From the NCBI RefSeq assembly GCF_009728485.1, contig NZ_VVIQ01000015.1, positions 1-64,000 of the forward strand: a DNA stretch of 64,000 bases. The letters are read 5' to 3'. This document shows positions 1 to 9,113 of this stretch, piece after piece; positions within the stretch are counted from its first letter, which is position 1; every line of letters begins with the position of its first letter. Source of the stretch: Prevotella vespertina. Its GTDB lineage: Bacteria > Bacteroidota > Bacteroidia > Bacteroidales > Bacteroidaceae. The notes under the pieces were generated by a model. It saw nothing but the letters and a program-made list of their open reading frames with translations. It searched no databases and had not been told where the DNA came from. The position numbers and the translations under genes were made by a program.

Positions 1-123
1 TTGTGGGGTAAGGGGATATTGTAGGCAGAAGTGGGTGCTTCAAGTTCAAATTATCTGCAAATTCAGTAATGAGAGGACGTGTAAACGCAATAAGAACCTT
101 CAAGGGCTTAGTTGCGGATTTGA

Positions 124-573
124 GGTCGATTTCATTTTTTAATACTTCTGCTTTCTTTGATAGTATTAGGAGGAGGATATTTGCTTCCCGAAACACATTC
201 TCTCTTTATTCATTTTATGGCATATACTTATGTATATAATTCCCCTTTTCTTTTGATACTTTCTATTTCAATTTTCTGTTTATTTAGAAATTTATCGTTC
301 AAGAATAATATTATAAACTATTTAGCAAGTTCTTCTCTTGCAATTTATTTGATACATGAACATCCCTTGATGAGAGAAATTATATATGTGAAACCTTTTA
401 TGAAGATTATTTATATGAATCCATATTACTTATTTGGTACAATTATAATCTTTTCAATATTACTGTCAGTGATTTGTATGTTAATGGATAAAATAAGAGT
501 ATTTATTTTTAATTTAATAGATAAACCAATATCAATTGTTTCTGATAAGATTGAAAAAAAAATAGAGTTATGA
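124..573 (+). pseudogene. acyltransferase-3 family protein, 5'-truncated
   Basis: The frame encodes the C-terminal part of a membrane O-acyltransferase of the OafA/acyltransferase-3 family: hydrophobic helices (LILLLSLIVLGGGYLL and later ones) and the family-typical stretch SSSLAIYLIHEHP at about residues 59-71 counted from a TTG at 157. Only about 150 of the usual 330-370 residues are present. The frame is open from 124, but upstream of that this frame has several stops and no acyltransferase sequence. The ATG of the next gene overlaps its end, so it is at the head of the surviving polysaccharide operon. A complete protein would O-acetylate an envelope or exported sugar. I read it as a stump left by a deletion, insertion or rearrangement at about position 120-140. 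A functional short protein from TTG 157 is unlikely because the catalytic N-terminal half is missing. Confidence 0.6.
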
Positions 574-1844
574 AAGTGGAAAATATTAAAATTGCCGTTA
601 TTGGCTTAGGTTATGTTGGCTTGCCTTTGGCAAGATTATTCTCAACAAAGTTTAAGACCGTTGGTTTTGATATGAATCAGAGTCGTGTTGATGCGTTAAT
701 GGCTGGTCATGATGCTACATTAGAAGTATCAGATGAGTTATTACAGTCTGCTATAAAAAATGGTTTTCTTTGTACAACTAATCTGGAAGACATTAGAGAC
801 TGTAATTTTTATGTAGTTGCTGTACCAACACCTGTAGATGTAAACAATCGCCCTGACTTGAAGCCTCTTTGGGGTGCAAGCGAGACTGTTGGTAAAGTTA
901 TTTCTAAGGGAGATATTGTTGTTTACGAGTCAACTGTTTATCCAGGAGTAACGGAAGAAGAATGTTTACCTGTAGTAGAGAAGGTTTCTGGCTTAACATT
1001 CAATAAAGATTTTTTTGCAGGTTATTCTCCTGAGCGTATAAACCCAGGTGATAAGGAGCATACTGTAGAAAAAATAAAAAAGGTAACATCAGGTTCTACT
1101 CCAGAGATTGCTGATTTGGTAGATAATGTGTATAATGCAGTTCTTATCAACGGAACACATAAAGCACCTTCTATAAAAGTAGCTGAAGCTTCAAAGATTA
1201 TTGAGAACTCTCAACGTGACGTTAACATTGCGTTTATGAATGAGTTGGCTAAGATCTTTAATGCAATGGGTATCGATACAAGAGATGTAATAGATGCTGC
1301 TGCTTCTAAGTGGAATTTTATTAAGTTGAATCCTGGTTTAGTTGGTGGTCATTGTATCAGTGTAGATCCTTATTATCTCATTCAAAAGGCACAGGTCTAT
1401 GGTGTCTTGCCACGTATCATGTCTGCAGCACGTAGATTGAATGACGGTATGGGAGATTACGTCGCAAATCAGACAATCAAGATGATGAATAAGAAGGGTG
1501 CACTCGTCAAGGATTCTAATATCTTGATACTTGGTATCACCTTTAAGGAAAATTGTCCTGATGTACGTAATACTAAGGTTGTTGATATCTATTCTACATT
1601 GTCGGAATACACTTCAAACATTACGGTCTTAGACCCATGGGCTAATGTTGAAAGAGTGAAGAAAGAATATGGGATTGATGCTGTCGCGTCTTTGCCTAAG
1701 GATAAGAAATATGATGCTATTATTCTTGCCGTTTCTCATAAGCAGTTTGCTGATACAGACTGGAGAGAGAAATTAAATGAGAATGGTGTTATTTATGACG
1801 TCAAAGGCTTCTTAAATAGAAATCAAATTGATGGTAGACTTTAA
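570..1844 (+). CDS. nucleotide-sugar dehydrogenase (UDP-HexNAc 6-dehydrogenase, TviB/WbpA-like)
   Basis: This is a cytoplasmic NAD-dependent dehydrogenase that oxidises C6 of a UDP-N-acetylhexosamine to a uronic acid for polysaccharide synthesis. The N-terminal Rossmann motif IAVIGLGYVGLPLA is at residues 8-21. The family middle-domain motif SPERINPGD is at about 153-161. The catalytic-cysteine loop GGHCISVDPYYL puts Cys at about 262, and the C-terminal UDP-binding domain contains ILGITFKENCPDVRNTK. At 424 residues it has the usual length. The phrase NPGLVGGHCISVDPYYL fits the UDP-GlcNAc/GalNAc dehydrogenase branch (TviB, WbpA, WecC) better than UDP-glucose dehydrogenase, but the exact sugar is inferred. 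It overlaps the upstream stump by 4 nt and the downstream DUF1919 gene by 14 nt, so it is translated within one operon. Confidence 0.9.
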   Translation: MKVENIKIAVIGLGYVGLPLARLFSTKFKTVGFDMNQSRVDALMAGHDATLEVSDELLQSAIKNGFLCTTNLEDIRDCNFYVVAVPTPVDVNNRPDLKPLWGASETVGKVISKGDIVVYESTVYPGVTEEECLPVVEKVSGLTFNKDFFAGYSPERINPGDKEHTVEKIKKVTSGSTPEIADLVDNVYNAVLINGTHKAPSIKVAEASKIIENSQRDVNIAFMNELAKIFNAMGIDTRDVIDAAASKWNFIKLNPGLVGGHCISVDPYYLIQKAQVYGVLPRIMSAARRLNDGMGDYVANQTIKMMNKKGALVKDSNILILGITFKENCPDVRNTKVVDIYSTLSEYTSNITVLDPWANVERVKKEYGIDAVASLPKDKKYDAIILAVSHKQFADTDWREKLNENGVIYDVKGFLNRNQIDGRL

Positions 1845-2505
1845 GAGCTTTCTTCTCAATCATCTAAAAGGATTAGCCTCACGTGTTATGACTAATCCTA
1901 GACGATTGTATCATAAAAAGAAATCAAAGTACTGTTACAGAGATAAATGTAGTATTATTTGTAACAATTGTACGGGTGGTGTTATTCTACACGATTTAGG
2001 ACTAAAATTTGATACGCCTACAATAAACACTCTCTTTTATAGTGCAGATGATTTTATTTTTTTTGTTTCAAATATAAGAGAGTTTTCTAAAACTGATGTT
2101 TTCAAGATAAATGACTCTAAATATTCTTATCCTGTTGGTGGAATAAAACTTGGTTATCGTGTTGTAAAAATAGGTTTTGTTCATTACTCAACTTTTGAAG
2201 AAGGAAAAAGAAAATGGATAGAACGTTTTGCTAGAGTTGACTTTGATAACATGGTTATTTTGTGGGAAGGAAAGGGTGTTGATGAAAAAGAACTTGTCTC
2301 TTTAGATGCTCTGAAATTTAAAAAGATGGTTATTTCAAATGTAAATTATGCCCTTTCAGATAAATTCCCTTTCTATAGGGGAAGTAATCTATATGAGAAT
2401 TGGTTTCCAGGTAAAATCCTAGAATATAAAAATATATTTGGGCTAAAAAGATTTCTTGATGATTTCGATTATATTAGTTTAATAAATGATGGAGTTAAAA
2501 TTTGA
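1831..2505 (+). CDS. DUF1919 domain-containing polysaccharide-cluster protein
   Basis: This protein of about 224 residues carries the DUF1919 signature near the N-terminus: CSIICNNCTGGVILHDLGL at about residues 41-59, followed by the family's TPTINLFF-like stretch, here TPTINTLFY. DUF1919 proteins are common in capsule and EPS clusters of Firmicutes and Bacteroidota and are often named exopolysaccharide biosynthesis proteins; the reaction is unknown. There is no signal peptide or clear membrane helix, so it is probably cytosolic. The ATG at 1831 is used; an in-frame TTG lies one codon upstream. It overlaps the 3' end of the dehydrogenase gene. AT content is higher than in the dehydrogenase, as is usual for variable capsule genes. 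Confidence 0.8.
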   Translation: MVDFKSFLLNHLKGLASRVMTNPRRLYHKKKSKYCYRDKCSIICNNCTGGVILHDLGLKFDTPTINTLFYSADDFIFFVSNIREFSKTDVFKINDSKYSYPVGGIKLGYRVVKIGFVHYSTFEEGKRKWIERFARVDFDNMVILWEGKGVDEKELVSLDALKFKKMVISNVNYALSDKFPFYRGSNLYENWFPGKILEYKNIFGLKRFLDDFDYISLINDGVKI

Positions 2506-2509
2506 TTTA

Positions 2510-3481
2510 ATGCTTAGCATAATAATTCCAATGTATAATGCTGAGAAGTACATTGAAGAATGTTTGGATTCTATTCTTAATTCAAATTTACCAAAAAAAT
2601 TGTATGAACTTGTTATAGTTAATGATGGATCGAAGGATAAATCTCCAGAGATAGCTCAGAACTATGCAGCAAAGTATTCCAATGTAACATACTTAACTCA
2701 AGAAAATCAAGGACAGAGTACTGCGAGAAATTATGGAATAAAAACTTGCAAAGGTGAATATGTTTGGTGTGTAGATGCTGATGATAAAGTTATAAGTGAG
2801 CAGTTGCCAAAGATTATTGAAGCTTTAGACGAATATAAAAATTTGGATATTCTGGCTGTTCAACTTCAGAACGTAACAGAAGGAGGACAGTATTTAGATG
2901 TTGAATGTAGTCAGCCTATGCTTGAGCACAATAAGGTTTTATCTGGTGTTGAGGCAGTTCTTTCTGGTTATAATCCTTCTTCAATCTGTGCTTTAATTAC
3001 AAAGAAGCAATTATTTATTGATAATAATATATTCTTTGTGAAGGGAATTACACATCAAGATGTTGAGTTGACATATAGACTTATGCCGTGTGCAACGAAT
3101 GTTGTGTTTAGCGATATAACTCCTTATCTGTATATATATCATCCAAATTCTACCAGCAAGTCTATGGTACCAGAGAAGAAGATAAAATACATTAAGGATG
3201 ATATTTATATTATAAATTCTTTCCGTAGGTTAGCTTTGTCTTTTAAGGATATAAACCCTCAGTTATATAGTGTAATATTTAATCGAAGCCAGAATGTGCT
3301 GTTTGGTTTGGTATACTCTTTATATAAAAACAAAAAAGAATGGGGAAAGCTTGGTATCAATTCTGTTATTATAGAAGAAATGAAAAAAGAACAGTTATAT
3401 CCAATGAAGGGACATTTTGATTCATTGAAGAAATCATTATTTGTAAAGTTGTTTTTGAATATTCCTTGTTTAATTAAATAA
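2510..3481 (+). CDS. glycosyltransferase family 2
   Basis: This is a GT-A fold inverting glycosyltransferase. The canonical start MLSIIIPMYNAEKYIEECL is followed by the nucleotide-binding VNDGSKDKS and the DxD-type metal site VDADD at about residue 90. The product has about 323 residues from the ATG at 2510, and an in-frame double ATG at 2486 would add eight residues. I prefer 2510 because the family normally begins with this beta strand and it lies just after the upstream stop. There are no membrane helices, so it acts at the inner face of the membrane, adding a sugar to a lipid-linked intermediate. The donor sugar cannot be told from sequence. Confidence 0.88.
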   Translation: MLSIIIPMYNAEKYIEECLDSILNSNLPKKLYELVIVNDGSKDKSPEIAQNYAAKYSNVTYLTQENQGQSTARNYGIKTCKGEYVWCVDADDKVISEQLPKIIEALDEYKNLDILAVQLQNVTEGGQYLDVECSQPMLEHNKVLSGVEAVLSGYNPSSICALITKKQLFIDNNIFFVKGITHQDVELTYRLMPCATNVVFSDITPYLYIYHPNSTSKSMVPEKKIKYIKDDIYIINSFRRLALSFKDINPQLYSVIFNRSQNVLFGLVYSLYKNKKEWGKLGINSVIIEEMKKEQLYPMKGHFDSLKKSLFVKLFLNIPCLIK

Positions 3482-3514
3482 TTTATCACAAGTCGTTTAA
3501 AAGTATAGAATAAT

Positions 3515-4714
3515 ATGAAAGTCACTATGATTTCTGTGATGATGCCTGCTGCGGAAAATATCCGTGGTACAAGTGCATTGCCTTATCATTTACTTGCTGG
3601 TAGAGATAGAAGTATAGAGGTAATTCTTTATTCGTATAACTTAAATCGGCTTTCTAAAGAGCAGATTGATTCTGTAGCAAAGGAACTTAATATAAAGATT
3701 TGTTTATTGCCAGTACCATGGTGGTATAATTTTTTCCTTAGATTTCTTTTACCATTTAGAATATTATTGAATTATCCTATTGGTAATTATATTAGCTTAA
3801 GTTCTTCACAATTAGATACTATTATTAATGATTATCCTGATGCTATATGGATTTATGGCGAGGAGTTATCTCGTGTCAGTTGTCAATTAAAGGATTTTAG
3901 GCGAATACATACATTGCCAGATTGTGAATCTCTCTATTATTATAGGATGCTTGGTAAGCGTTTCGCAATAAGAAATAGAATAAGATTTTGGAGATCAGCG
4001 TTTATGTATCCTAAGTATCTGAATATGGAGAAACAGTTTGATACATCTTCAAATATTCACTATCATTTGGTAGGTAAAGAGGATGTTAATTTCCTTGAGG
4101 AGATTTGTCCTGGAATTCAAGCTCATTTTCTTCGTCACCCTCATTATCAAGTTGCAAAACCTGCTAAGGTTATTTCCTTTAATTCTCCAAAAATAAAGGT
4201 TTTATTTGCAGGGCAGTATAACTTGTATATGCAGCAGGATGCTGATATGCTGATAGATTGTCTGATAAAATCTAAAGATCTCTCAGAACTAAAAGAACAT
4301 TATGTATATACTTTTTTAGGTAAGGGATGGGATAATCATGTAGAGAGACTTAATAAAGCAGGGTATGAAACTCATCATATAAAATTTGCCCCTGATTATA
4401 TTGAAGAAATTTGTAAACATGATATTCAGGTAACACCTATATGTATAGGTACAGGTACTAAGGGAAAAGTCCTAGACGCAATTGCTAATGGTTTGTTGGT
4501 AATCGGCTCATGGTATGCACTGGAAAATATAGCTGTAGAGCATAATGTTTCATGTATACAATATGAAGAGATAAAAGATGTTGTTAACATTCTAAAGAAA
4601 ATACACCTTAATCCTTCTAAGTATGAGGCTATAGCTGAGTGTGGTAGAGAAAATATTTTGCAGAAGCATAACGGAGAGACTACTTCTAAAGAGCTTTTCT
4701 GTCTCTTCAAGTAG
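3515..4714 (+). CDS. glycosyltransferase, GT-B type (GT4-like)
   Basis: A 399-residue protein with the two-lobed GT-B layout. The N-terminal acceptor half is divergent. The C-terminal half has a VLFAGQYNLYMQQDAD segment at about 230-245 and a donor-binding loop TPICIGTGTKGKVLDAIANG at about 306-325 followed by GLLVIGSWYALENI. That pattern resembles GT4 enzymes that use a GTGIKGKVLEA motif. There is no signal peptide. It lies 33 nt after the GT2 gene and 26 nt before the polymerase gene on the same strand, inside the EPS operon. The acceptor and donor are unknown. Confidence 0.75.
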   Translation: MKVTMISVMMPAAENIRGTSALPYHLLAGRDRSIEVILYSYNLNRLSKEQIDSVAKELNIKICLLPVPWWYNFFLRFLLPFRILLNYPIGNYISLSSSQLDTIINDYPDAIWIYGEELSRVSCQLKDFRRIHTLPDCESLYYYRMLGKRFAIRNRIRFWRSAFMYPKYLNMEKQFDTSSNIHYHLVGKEDVNFLEEICPGIQAHFLRHPHYQVAKPAKVISFNSPKIKVLFAGQYNLYMQQDADMLIDCLIKSKDLSELKEHYVYTFLGKGWDNHVERLNKAGYETHHIKFAPDYIEEICKHDIQVTPICIGTGTKGKVLDAIANGLLVIGSWYALENIAVEHNVSCIQYEEIKDVVNILKKIHLNPSKYEAIAECGRENILQKHNGETTSKELFCLFK

Positions 4715-4740
4715 TTATTTATAATTAAAAATATCCTCAC

Positions 4741-5886
4741 ATGATAGTCTATTTATTCATTTTTATTCTTGTTCTTTTCATTAACAGTTTAGCCATCAAG
4801 TATAATTACAATCGCGATAGGGCCTTGTTTTTCTCACTTGTGATATTGGCCGTTTTTGTAGGTCTGTCTGACATGCTTGGTGGATATGATAGATATATAT
4901 ATGCAAGTTTATTTGATGACATTGCTGATATTACTAGAGTAGGAGGAAATTATAAAGATGCTAGTATTTTTACATTATATCCATCTGAGATAGGTTATAT
5001 TGGGAGTAATGTCTTGATTTCTTTTATTACAAGTAATAGGTATATATTTATTCTACTGTATACTTTGATAATTTATTTCCTATATTATTTTTCCCTAAAG
5101 AAGTATTGCATTAATTATCCATTTGCTATAATGCTTTTTATGGGACTTATGTTCTTCTTTACATTCACTTATCTTAGACAAATGGTGGGAGTAGGTATTG
5201 CTTGGTTTGCTATTAGATATGTTTATAAGAAAGAATTGTACAAATTCATAATATGCGTATTGGTTGCAGCCTCATTTCACAATTCTGCTATAATTTTATT
5301 CCCATTATATTTCTTACCAATCAAACGTTTTAGTCAACGAAGTATTATTATTATTATGAGTATATGTTTGGTTCTTGGTTTGTCTGGTGGTCCTTCTGCA
5401 TTATTCAGATTATATGGTGATGTAACAGATATGCAATATCGAACAGATTCTTATGCGGAGCAAGAGACTGGCTTTAGATACGAATATATTATAGAAGCAT
5501 TTGTTTTTTTATATTTCATATTAAAGAATTATTCTTTAATCCCAACTACGAAAAAAAATATAGTTCTACTCAATACATCTTTAGGATTCTGTGCAATATT
5601 ATTACTTTTTGTTCTTTCTCTTAATGGTGGGCGATTAGGATGGTATTATTTGATAGGAGTAATAAGTACATTATCTTTGATTGCAAATAATATCAAGAGT
5701 AATAATCTAACGAGGAAAATTATTCCTATTATCTGTTTCTTACTTTTCTTCCGAATTGTGTATTATTGGGGTTTTTTGCTTTCTCCTTATAAAACATTCT
5801 TCACAAATGGTGTACGTGAATATGATCCTATCTACGAAAAATACGAGTATGATGAGAAATATTCTATAGATAAATTTTATCGTTGA
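4741..5886 (+). CDS. EpsG-family polysaccharide polymerase (Wzy-like)
   Basis: A 381-residue integral membrane protein with about ten hydrophobic segments, from MIVYLFIFILVLFINSLA at the N-terminus to IIPIICFLLFFRIVYYWGF near residue 335. The arrangement, including the FTFTYLRQMVGVGIAWFAIRY segment at about 140-160 and ASFHNSAIILFPLYF at about 177-191, is typical of the EpsG family. These proteins are Wzy-like polymerases that join lipid-linked repeat units at the outer face of the inner membrane. It sits between two glycosyltransferase genes, and its stop codon overlaps the next start (TGATG). As in most such clusters it is AT-rich. Confidence 0.85.
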   Translation: MIVYLFIFILVLFINSLAIKYNYNRDRALFFSLVILAVFVGLSDMLGGYDRYIYASLFDDIADITRVGGNYKDASIFTLYPSEIGYIGSNVLISFITSNRYIFILLYTLIIYFLYYFSLKKYCINYPFAIMLFMGLMFFFTFTYLRQMVGVGIAWFAIRYVYKKELYKFIICVLVAASFHNSAIILFPLYFLPIKRFSQRSIIIIMSICLVLGLSGGPSALFRLYGDVTDMQYRTDSYAEQETGFRYEYIIEAFVFLYFILKNYSLIPTTKKNIVLLNTSLGFCAILLLFVLSLNGGRLGWYYLIGVISTLSLIANNIKSNNLTRKIIPIICFLLFFRIVYYWGFLLSPYKTFFTNGVREYDPIYEKYEYDEKYSIDKFYR

Positions 5887-6755
5887 TGATTACAGTTTTA
5901 ACACCTACTTATAATAGGGCTTCTTTACTTATTAATTTATATCAAAGTCTTACAAAACAGGACTTTGAAGATTTTGAATGGGTTATTGTTGATGATGGTT
6001 CAACAGATACTACTACAGATATCGTAGATAAGTTTATAAAAGAACAGAAAATAGTTATAACTTACATACAGCAGCTTAATGGAGGTAAGCATAAAGCCCT
6101 AAATAGAGGAGTTAAAGAAGCAAAAGGTGAACTTATTCTTATTGTTGATAGTGATGATAGTTTACCTCAAAATTCTTTATCTATTATACAGCGTTATTAT
6201 TTGGATATAAAAGATAACCCTTTAATTGGGGGGATATGTGGTTTGATGGCCCATCACGATGGGACCGTTATCGGAAAGCGGAACGTTTCTTTACCGATAA
6301 ATATAAGTTCTATAGAAATGCGTTATAAATATGGATTTGTAGGAGATGTTTGTGAAGTGTTTAAAATAGATGTTTTGCGAGAGTTCCCTTTCCCGGAGTT
6401 TGATAATGAAAGGTTTTGCCCAGAAGATTTAGTTTTAAATAGAATAGCAAAAAAATTTAAGTTACTATTTATTAATGATGTTATCTATTTGCGTGATTAT
6501 TTAGAGGGAGGACTAACATCGAAAATAGTAAAGATACGTATGCAAAGCCCTATTGCTTCTATGATGTGTTATGCAGAAATTTTACAAAACGATATCCCAT
6601 ATATTTATAAATTAAAAGCTGCAATAAATTATTGGCGATTTAGATACTGTTATCATGGTAAAGGTTCTTTTCCGAAAATAAGAGGGATATGGAATGTTGT
6701 GTCACTAATAGGTTGGGGAATGCATATAAAGGATGTTTATCTTTTAGATAAATAA
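5886..6755 (+). CDS. glycosyltransferase family 2
   Basis: A GT-A fold glycosyltransferase of about 289 residues. It begins MITVLTPTYNRASLLINLYQSL and has the UDP-sugar motif VDDGSTDTT at about residue 35, GGKHKALNRG at about 61 and the metal-binding VDSDDS at about 87-92. The middle contains a CPEDLVLNRIAKKF stretch that supplies the catalytic acidic residue in related enzymes (ED at about 180). The ATG at 5886 overlaps the polymerase stop by one base; a TTG one codon earlier is possible. About 200 nt of AT-rich DNA follow, without a recognisable promoter or terminator. Confidence 0.88.
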   Translation: MITVLTPTYNRASLLINLYQSLTKQDFEDFEWVIVDDGSTDTTTDIVDKFIKEQKIVITYIQQLNGGKHKALNRGVKEAKGELILIVDSDDSLPQNSLSIIQRYYLDIKDNPLIGGICGLMAHHDGTVIGKRNVSLPINISSIEMRYKYGFVGDVCEVFKIDVLREFPFPEFDNERFCPEDLVLNRIAKKFKLLFINDVIYLRDYLEGGLTSKIVKIRMQSPIASMMCYAEILQNDIPYIYKLKAAINYWRFRYCYHGKGSFPKIRGIWNVVSLIGWGMHIKDVYLLDK

Positions 6756-6965
6756 TACTGATAAGAATAGATGAATATTATGAGAAAATATACTTTTATT
6801 TAAAAAAATATGAATGAATATTACTTGGTTTTTTATTGGTTTGCAATGATAGTATAAAAGATAATCTTAATGTTATGTAAAATGAAGAAATAAACTTTAA
6901 CTAGTTATCTTCATATATTGTAAAATGAATATTAACGTTTTGTTCAATCATTAGATGTGTATATT

Positions 6966-7892
6966 ATGTTTCTAAAAAAGAAAATTAAGAAACTAACAGA
7001 AGAACGTTGGAATGTTGGTTTTATTCAGAATTCTATAGAAGACATATTGAATAATTTCCCTTTAAAAGTGAATTGGGTTAAACATAATTATAAAAATTCA
7101 TGGTTTGCGGATCCATTTATTTTGGATGTATCTGAAAAGAAAATAGAACTTTTAGTAGAAGATTTTTTTAAGCCAGCAAATAAAGGTAGAATATCTAAGC
7201 TAACAATAGATAAAGCTTCTAGCGTCTTGCAGAGTTGTGATGTAATCCTTGATTTAACGACACACCTTTCTTTTCCTTTTATCATAAGGCAAGAAGACCC
7301 TTTGTCTCTTTTTATTAGAGATATAGATACTCATGTAAATTCTTTTAATGAACCTTATGTATATATCTTACCTGAAAATGGGGAAAGTGGACATTTAAGC
7401 ATATATAGATATTTTCCACTATCAAATAAAATCGATTTTTTACACAGTGTATTGGATGAAGGTGTTGAGGATGCTGTTCCTTTCTTTATTGATAATCAAA
7501 CTTTTTTATTCTGTACTCCGAGAAAGAATCCTAATGGAAATATCCTATATATATATAAATGGCATTCTGAAGAAAAAAAGTTTATTTTCTTGAAATCAGT
7601 TTCTTTTAAGGAAAATGTTGCTCGTATGTCTGGAGCTTTCTTTTATTATAATAATAAGCTTATACGCCCGACACAAGAATGTAATTTGCAGTATGGGCAC
7701 GCAGTCACATTACAAGAAACAAATATAAGAAATTTCAGTTTCAAAGAGCTTAGAAGGATTTATTCTACACATCCTATTTTGAATGTCGGAAGTCATACGT
7801 TTAACTCTTATAAGAATATTATAGTTACAGATACTTTAGGATTTGATAGGATGTGGATACGTAAGATATTAAAGCGATTTAATTTAATATAA
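6966..7892 (+). CDS. GINT1-like five-bladed beta-propeller protein (sugar-transferase-associated)
   Basis: A protein of about 308 residues without signal peptide or membrane helix. Features are ordered as in the N-terminal domain of plant glucosamine inositolphosphorylceramide transferase and its bacterial homologues: NSWFADPFILDV at about 43-54, ELLVEDFFKPANKGRI, HLSFPFIIRQEDP, YILPENGESG, then VARMSGAFFYYNNKLIRPTQECNLQYGHAVTL at about 223-254, and finally NVGSHTFNSYKNIIVTDTLGF. This propeller is related to five-bladed glycosidase folds. Bacterial copies occur inside capsule and lipopolysaccharide clusters, where a transferase or sugar-processing role is suspected but not shown. I use the ATG at 6966; an in-frame GTG lies at 6957. 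It ends 5 nt before a GT4 gene. Confidence 0.65.
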   Translation: MFLKKKIKKLTEERWNVGFIQNSIEDILNNFPLKVNWVKHNYKNSWFADPFILDVSEKKIELLVEDFFKPANKGRISKLTIDKASSVLQSCDVILDLTTHLSFPFIIRQEDPLSLFIRDIDTHVNSFNEPYVYILPENGESGHLSIYRYFPLSNKIDFLHSVLDEGVEDAVPFFIDNQTFLFCTPRKNPNGNILYIYKWHSEEKKFIFLKSVSFKENVARMSGAFFYYNNKLIRPTQECNLQYGHAVTLQETNIRNFSFKELRRIYSTHPILNVGSHTFNSYKNIIVTDTLGFDRMWIRKILKRFNLI

Positions 7893-7897
7893 AAACA

Positions 7898-9001
7898 ATG
7901 AGAATACTTCAAGTCATAACATCTTTGGATATGGGAGGCGCTGAAACGTTGGTGGTTAATTTGATACCAAGGTTGCAGGCTTTGGGGAATACGGTGGGTT
8001 TATGTATCTTTAATGGAAAAGAAACACCATTGGCTCAGAGATTAAGGAAAGAGAGTCCACAGACAAAGATATATGCGTTAGGACATGGGGTTTATAATCC
8101 GCTCTATATATTAAAGCTAATAAAGATAATGAGGAATTATGACATTGTTCATACTCATAATTCATCACCACAACTATTTGTAGCTATTGCTAACTTATTT
8201 TGTTCTAAAAAACTGGTATCAACAGAGCACACAACTTCTAATCGCAAACGTGAATGGAAATGGTATGCACCTATTGAGAGTTGGATGTATGGGCAATATA
8301 ATCATGTGATTTGTATAAGTCAGATTGCCGAAGATAAATTGCGAGAGTACATGGGAGGAGTTTGGTTAGATAAGACTAATCCTCAATATAAGCAAATCTC
8401 AACGATTAATAATGGTGTAGATGTTAAGGGCATTAGTGATGCAACTCCTGATAATGCTTTGTTGTCATTAAAGAGGCAAAGAAAGGCAATCTTGATGGTA
8501 GCTGGGTTCCGAGATGCGAAAGATCAGGATACGGTTGTTAAAGCCTTAGGACTACTCGATAGCAGTCACTTTGAGGTTTGGTTTGCTGGTGTTGGTATAC
8601 GTCAAGAAATAGTTAAGCAGTTAGCAGAGTCACTTGGTGTAAGTGACCGAGTTAGATTTTTAGGTTTACGTACTGATATTCCAAATGTTCTGAGAGCAGC
8701 AGATGTTATCGTGATGTCTTCTCATTGGGAAGGATTGAGTCTTAGTAATGTAGAGGGAATGAGTGCACATAAGCCATTTATAGCTTCTGATGTTAATGGT
8801 TTGAAAGAAGTTACTAAAGGATATGGTTTACTTTTCCCCCATGAGGATGCAAAGGCATTGGCTGAAGAAATTAATCGTTTAGCAAGTGATGAAGCTTATT
8901 ATAATGAAATAGCTGAACGCTGTTACAATAGAGCTTTAGAGTTCGATATTTCAAAAACGGTTAATGGGTATAACTCTGTATATGAAACTGTAGTGTCGTA
9001 A
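7898..9001 (+). CDS. glycosyltransferase family 4
   Basis: A 367-residue retaining GT-B glycosyltransferase. The N-terminus MRILQVITSLDMGGAETLV is the typical GT4 glycine-rich acceptor-side loop. HTHNSSPQ follows at about 86-93. The donor domain begins at about 190 and holds RVRFLGLRTDIPNVLRAADVIVMSSHWEGLSLSNVEGMSA, in which the EGLSLSNVE motif (E-x7-E) binds the nucleotide sugar. It starts 5 nt after the propeller gene and is followed by a 112-nt gap before the next transferase gene. Donor and acceptor are unknown. Confidence 0.9.
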   Translation: MRILQVITSLDMGGAETLVVNLIPRLQALGNTVGLCIFNGKETPLAQRLRKESPQTKIYALGHGVYNPLYILKLIKIMRNYDIVHTHNSSPQLFVAIANLFCSKKLVSTEHTTSNRKREWKWYAPIESWMYGQYNHVICISQIAEDKLREYMGGVWLDKTNPQYKQISTINNGVDVKGISDATPDNALLSLKRQRKAILMVAGFRDAKDQDTVVKALGLLDSSHFEVWFAGVGIRQEIVKQLAESLGVSDRVRFLGLRTDIPNVLRAADVIVMSSHWEGLSLSNVEGMSAHKPFIASDVNGLKEVTKGYGLLFPHEDAKALAEEINRLASDEAYYNEIAERCYNRALEFDISKTVNGYNSVYETVVS

Positions 9002-9113
9002 AAAAGAGTTTTTATATATTTTCTCTTTAGTTTTTACTTCATGTTTTGATGCTATCCCTGCACTGCAGTTAGTATTTTAATAGTTTAGACATGAAGAAAG
9101 AAAGTCTTAATTT

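Noticed and set aside
1..160. phase-variable invertible promoter at the left edge
   Set aside because: No inverted repeat pair can be seen within the window; only a breakpoint is supported.
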